Of a stretch of DNA of 64,000 bases, positions 61,701-64,000 are shown piece after piece. The position numbers and the translations under genes were made by a program. Numbering within the stretch: the stretch's first letter is position 1; every line of letters starts with the position of its first letter. Under the pieces are notes generated by a model that saw only the letters and a list, made by a program, of their open reading frames with translations, was not told where the DNA came from and did not search any database. Source of the DNA: Arcobacter sp. EP1. Lineage in GTDB: Bacteria > Campylobacterota > Campylobacteria > Campylobacterales > Arcobacteraceae. The stretch covers positions 155,035 through 219,034 of the forward strand of contig LPNY01000021.1 in assembly GCA_001655195.1 (NCBI GenBank), given 5' to 3'.

Positions 61701-64000
61701 ATTTGCAAAAATTCCAAAGGTATTGTTTGCTTGTTCATCTGTATAGATTGTATCTACATAATTACCTTGCGCATCTTGGAAACCTTCTAGGTTAATTGTG
61801 TAATCTTGTCCATTGATTGTAATTGGTAACTCACTATCAACTAATGAGATAATATCTCTTGAAGCTACAGCATCACCACTATTTGGCGTTTCAGTATGTT
61901 CAACAAGAACATCAAAACTTACAGGAACAACTTCACCATTGATTTCAATATCCATACTCATAGTTACTGTTGTTTTATCCAATGTCGATGAATTACCATA
62001 AATCGTCCAGTTTTGGTGTGTAAAGTCTGCAAGTTTAAATGCTTCGTTTGATTCAACTTCAGCACCAGTATTACTTGTAAACGCACTGTTATCAATTAAG
62101 TTATAACCAGATTGTCCATTTGTACTATCAACAGGTGTTCCCCACTCTACTTTATCAGTAAGGTCATCAGAATCTGTATCAGTTAACGTTGTTTGACTAT
62201 CACCATTAACAAAGACAGAGTCTTTAAATCCAGCTTCAAAGTTTTTAACAACGATAGTATCTGGCGTTACGTCTAGTTCTCGTGTAATACCGCATGCTTT
62301 TGGCATATCATCTTCAATATTTACTACAATGTTTCCATTTGTAGAGTCTGTACCATCATCTGCATTTACACCAATATTTAGACTAATAATATCTTCAACA
62401 GAGTTTTCTGGGTGATCAACTGGTCCAAGTAAAGTTACTTCATATTCACCGTTATCATTAATTGTAACTTTAATAATATCTTCACCATTTGCTTGACCAA
62501 GTAACTCTTGAGTACCATCGCCACTCCACGCAACAGTTACACCATCAGAGGTTAATATAGTTGTTGGTTCTGTTAATGTTACTGTTACAATATCACCTTC
62601 TGGATCTGTGATAGCAATTGTTCCACTTACTACTGCATCATTTGTATCATCTGTTGGAACACCATCTGTATCAGCAATACCATCTGTTAATCCCTCTTCA
62701 GAAATAATAACTTCTGCATCACCTATATCTGGTCCTTGATTTGTATAATCATCTTCGATAGTACCAATTGCTGTATCAGGAGATGAGTTATCAATTTTTC
62801 CATCAATGATAGCATTTGGAGAAGAGATATCAGATACTGTTACTACATAACTTTCTGTTCCTTCTTGTAAACCATCAACTAAGGTATCATTTAATACAAA
62901 TGTTCCGCTTGTTCCACCATAAATTCTTACAACAGTTTGTGCATCGTAATCTGCATTTGTTGCACCATTCGTATCAGATGGAGCATACGATAATGTTACT
63001 TCTACATATTGTCCAGGAGGTACACGTACTTCATCACCACTTTCATCAACAAGTGTTAATTTATGTCCTAATGTATCACCTTCGCTTACTATATCATCAG
63101 CAATAGTTGCCATGATTGTATCTGGTAAATCACACTCTGGCGTATTTTCTACATGGAATGTTACATCAGCCGTTGCTTGATCTCCATCTCCATCAGTAAC
63201 AATTACTGGAACAATAATATCACCATCAGGTAATTGTGTATTTTGTACTAAAGTATAATCTCCACTGTCAGGATCAATTGTAATCACTGCATCTGGATTA
63301 ACAATATTTCCTTTAGTTAATGTCAATGCATCAGCACTTAATGTCCAGCCAACAATATTTCCTAAAGCAAATGCATTAGAGAAGTTATCTGTTGCAGTAT
63401 TATCTGCTTTTCCATCTGCACCAAAGTTAACATCTAGTCCACCATCAGTAACAATATTTCCTGTATATGTTTCAGAAGATGCACTCATTGAAATATCATC
63501 TATTGCCATACCCCAGTTATCATTGCCAGTACCAATTTCTTTGAATTCTAATCTATTGTTTTCAGTATCAGCACTTCCTTCTAATCCAGAGATTGTTACT
63601 TCTAACCATCCATTAGCACCAACAGAAACCGTACCAATTTCTTGTCCATCTGCATCAACAACAGTGTTATCATCAACTGTAGCAATCACTTCACCACCCC
63701 AGATAACTTCCATAACACCTGATTCAGAATCATTAGCTTGGTGTAATGCTTTATCTTTAAATGCAAATGTTAAGTCATATGACATTCCCTCTTCAACACA
63801 AACAACTTGACCAATATGTGTATTTTCAACATCTGAGTCATTTGCATTTGTCTCTCCAAGATCCATGTAATTATCGCCATCTGCAGTTCCAATATTTGCA
63901 TGGGCACCTTCATGTGGTTCCATCCAGTTAGAAGCTTTACTCATTAGCTCCCAGCCTTCCATTGATTGCATTCCAAGCCATTGACCATTACTTAATGCTA
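58734..64000 (-). CDS. Giant repeat adhesin with VWA domain, C-terminal part
   Basis: Partial: the frame is open to the right edge, so the N-terminus is missing and the ATG at 63971 is internal; 1,755 codons are visible. The protein is very acidic with few Cys. From the N-terminal side: a possible carbohydrate-binding-like stretch (WLGMQSMEGWELMSKA onward), a Calx-beta-like region (ADDIVSEGDTLGHKLTL), T1SS-143-like repeats, a cadherin-type tandem unit (GNDTDPENDQLIVTEVFNPTNG), a VWA domain with MIDAS DVSSSMS, further beta domains, and an acidic C-terminus. Such proteins are usually secreted by type I systems; none is in the window. Confidence 0.88.
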   Translation of the reverse strand, partial: ALSNGQWLGMQSMEGWELMSKASNWMEPHEGAHANIGTADGDNYMDLGETNANDSDVENTHIGQVVCVEEGMSYDLTFAFKDKALHQANDSESGVMEVIWGGEVIATVDDNTVVDADGQEIGTVSVGANGWLEVTISGLEGSADTENNRLEFKEIGTGNDNWGMAIDDISMSASSETYTGNIVTDGGLDVNFGADGKADNTATDNFSNAFALGNIVGWTLSADALTLTKGNIVNPDAVITIDPDSGDYTLVQNTQLPDGDIIVPVIVTDGDGDQATADVTFHVENTPECDLPDTIMATIADDIVSEGDTLGHKLTLVDESGDEVRVPPGQYVEVTLSYAPSDTNGATNADYDAQTVVRIYGGTSGTFVLNDTLVDGLQEGTESYVVTVSDISSPNAIIDGKIDNSSPDTAIGTIEDDYTNQGPDIGDAEVIISEEGLTDGIADTDGVPTDDTNDAVVSGTIAITDPEGDIVTVTLTEPTTILTSDGVTVAWSGDGTQELLGQANGEDIIKVTINDNGEYEVTLLGPVDHPENSVEDIISLNIGVNADDGTDSTNGNIVVNIEDDMPKACGITRELDVTPDTIVVKNFEAGFKDSVFVNGDSQTTLTDTDSDDLTDKVEWGTPVDSTNGQSGYNLIDNSAFTSNTGAEVESNEAFKLADFTHQNWTIYGNSSTLDKTTVTMSMDIEINGEVVPVSFDVLVEHTETPNSGDAVASRDIISLVDSELPITINGQDYTINLEGFQDAQGNYVDTIYTDEQANNTFGIFANVETVNPLPQVSGSVCAEAGADGLESIMWTSLQSQYGTMTVDANGGYTFVMNEFTKENLEPGDEISQTFEYTVTDKDGDQSTNTVTINMSGGEIVNTNPDAIDDHIEETCDVIMTPNSHDISHVDLYITESDGNILKVKIDDFNDGHKAINISAFMDEYYPDGEVLTASFVKAGNNGDEVESTIVIYDENVTVDDLPIDAKFDASYDYSSVSHLIVDVTSTHTSDTITITTEEILGNDTDPENDQLIVTEVFNPTNGTVELNNDGTITFTKGESYDGAATFEYTISDGNGGTDTATVHIEGPDCHVVTDTKPTSVDETQELSLANAITNVTFVVDVSSSMSDGDLSLTEDAIESIISQYEAMGNVNVNIIQTWGSSGSDGEGLQTTGWVDSNVNVSLLTDKSGTDFNQGLEATVAAHDTAPTADHSAVYFFADGNTYDDYEDDLEAYLPTWNQFITDNNIELHTIGVNVSSLSDLDAISSASDIDPIYANDINDLDDVVSDIVSTTASVSGNVMDNVDFNTDGAGGLVSITVDGTTYSSVTFPQDGLETAQGGKLVFDFVTGDYTYSATSSSVANDMMETLTVQAEDADGDTTDFNVYINVDKPEGLNLDVTVGTPEIITGSDETETLSYEMDKVLGDKGESVIDGENPIDYTRKTFDFGDENAYKTVTFTVDASIAGSWNFGPNVTDDTFTIRANGQVLDVHTYGAGGDSNVNISENHSYTYTSTLNHEGKLNLKFEVASTEPIETVTINTVTAVALINESDVEPHTEYPVNISAALINADGDDEISQICIHNVPSDATLSHGEVQLDGSWVITLGDDVESFNEEVTLSLPSDSTNTDFDLVVTATVEDSVENTSEDTIALADGNGDGIIDVTDYIGNDHADDDLDLISPVDGIDEIHMTSNFFNDIDVESIIDMNDDTEDLQLFVEQDDESEDVNLETAINDGKLEDTDQTIDVDGKTFNIYQGTGDAANIKVLLDDEIDMTPDLDD

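Noticed and set aside
58734-64000. Plus-strand ORFs opposite the adhesin (for example 62816-63106)
   Set aside because: Biased composition (His/Leu or Thr/Ser rich) mirrors the repeat-coding minus strand; no independent gene evidence.

Overview
The window is AT-rich, densely coded DNA from a flagellated epsilonproteobacterium (Campylobacterota), most like the Arcobacter group. The case rests on protein character: class II DAHP synthase, the epsilon-type transaldolase, a MotE/'PDP'-like protein beside fliL, the MFS-PlsC-AMP ligase triple fusion, and lone housekeeping genes scattered among small operons. No rRNA, tRNA, CRISPR array or insertion sequence was seen. TGA serves as an ordinary stop codon here (marC, the regulator before glnD), which matters for the main finding.

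Layout. 1-4.1 kb: edge of an EamA transporter, then a polar amino-acid ABC importer (ATPase, binding protein, permease), MarC and a LysE/ArgO exporter. 4.2-5.3 kb: tgt. 5.3-15.3 kb, minus strand: one Tad/Flp pilus operon running from two Flp-like pilins (clear sigma70 promoter) through prepilin peptidase, pseudopilins, TadZ, TadA, TadB and TadC to RcpC and the RcpA secretin, ending in a hairpin shared with tgt. 15.6-16.8 kb: a secreted unknown, gatC, and an Spx/ArsC-like reductase with in-frame TGA at its catalytic position. 16.9-20 kb: DAHP synthase, transaldolase, serB. 20.1-27.6 kb: ruvX, nrtS, a soluble chemoreceptor-like protein, HD-GYP protein, acpS, an orphan DppB-type permease, panC, rimO, tilS. 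27.6-37.9 kb: flagellar genes (fliT-like, fliS, fliD, flgK, flgH, fliL, motE-like, fliJ-like, fliQ, an acidic protein; divergently flgI, fliM). 37.9-47.1 kb: pyrC and a nitrogen-control cluster with two amtB-glnK modules, glnD, a degenerate NtrC-like regulator and an unknown membrane protein. 47.1-51.9 kb: lipid acyltransferase fusion, RarD, a CopZ-like metal protein. 52-56.6 kb: arsenic operon arsR-ggct-arsB-arsC-arsD-arsA with two ArsR-type palindromes. 56.7 kb to the end: transketolase and the C-terminal 1,755 codons of a giant repeat adhesin that runs off the right edge.

Main points for a second look: (1) the gene at 16493-16834 is best read as a selenoprotein. Its TGA sits exactly where the family has its catalytic cysteine and is followed by a bacterial SECIS-like stem-loop; a standard ORF caller misses it. 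(2) Each amtB stop codon is followed by a ~146-nt long-hairpin element. The two copies share conserved blocks while their stem arms differ in sequence but still pair, as in a structured RNA or a hairpin mobile repeat. (3) Four proteins of the Tad operon share an unusual prepilin-like N-terminal motif with Asp at +3 instead of Glu at +5.
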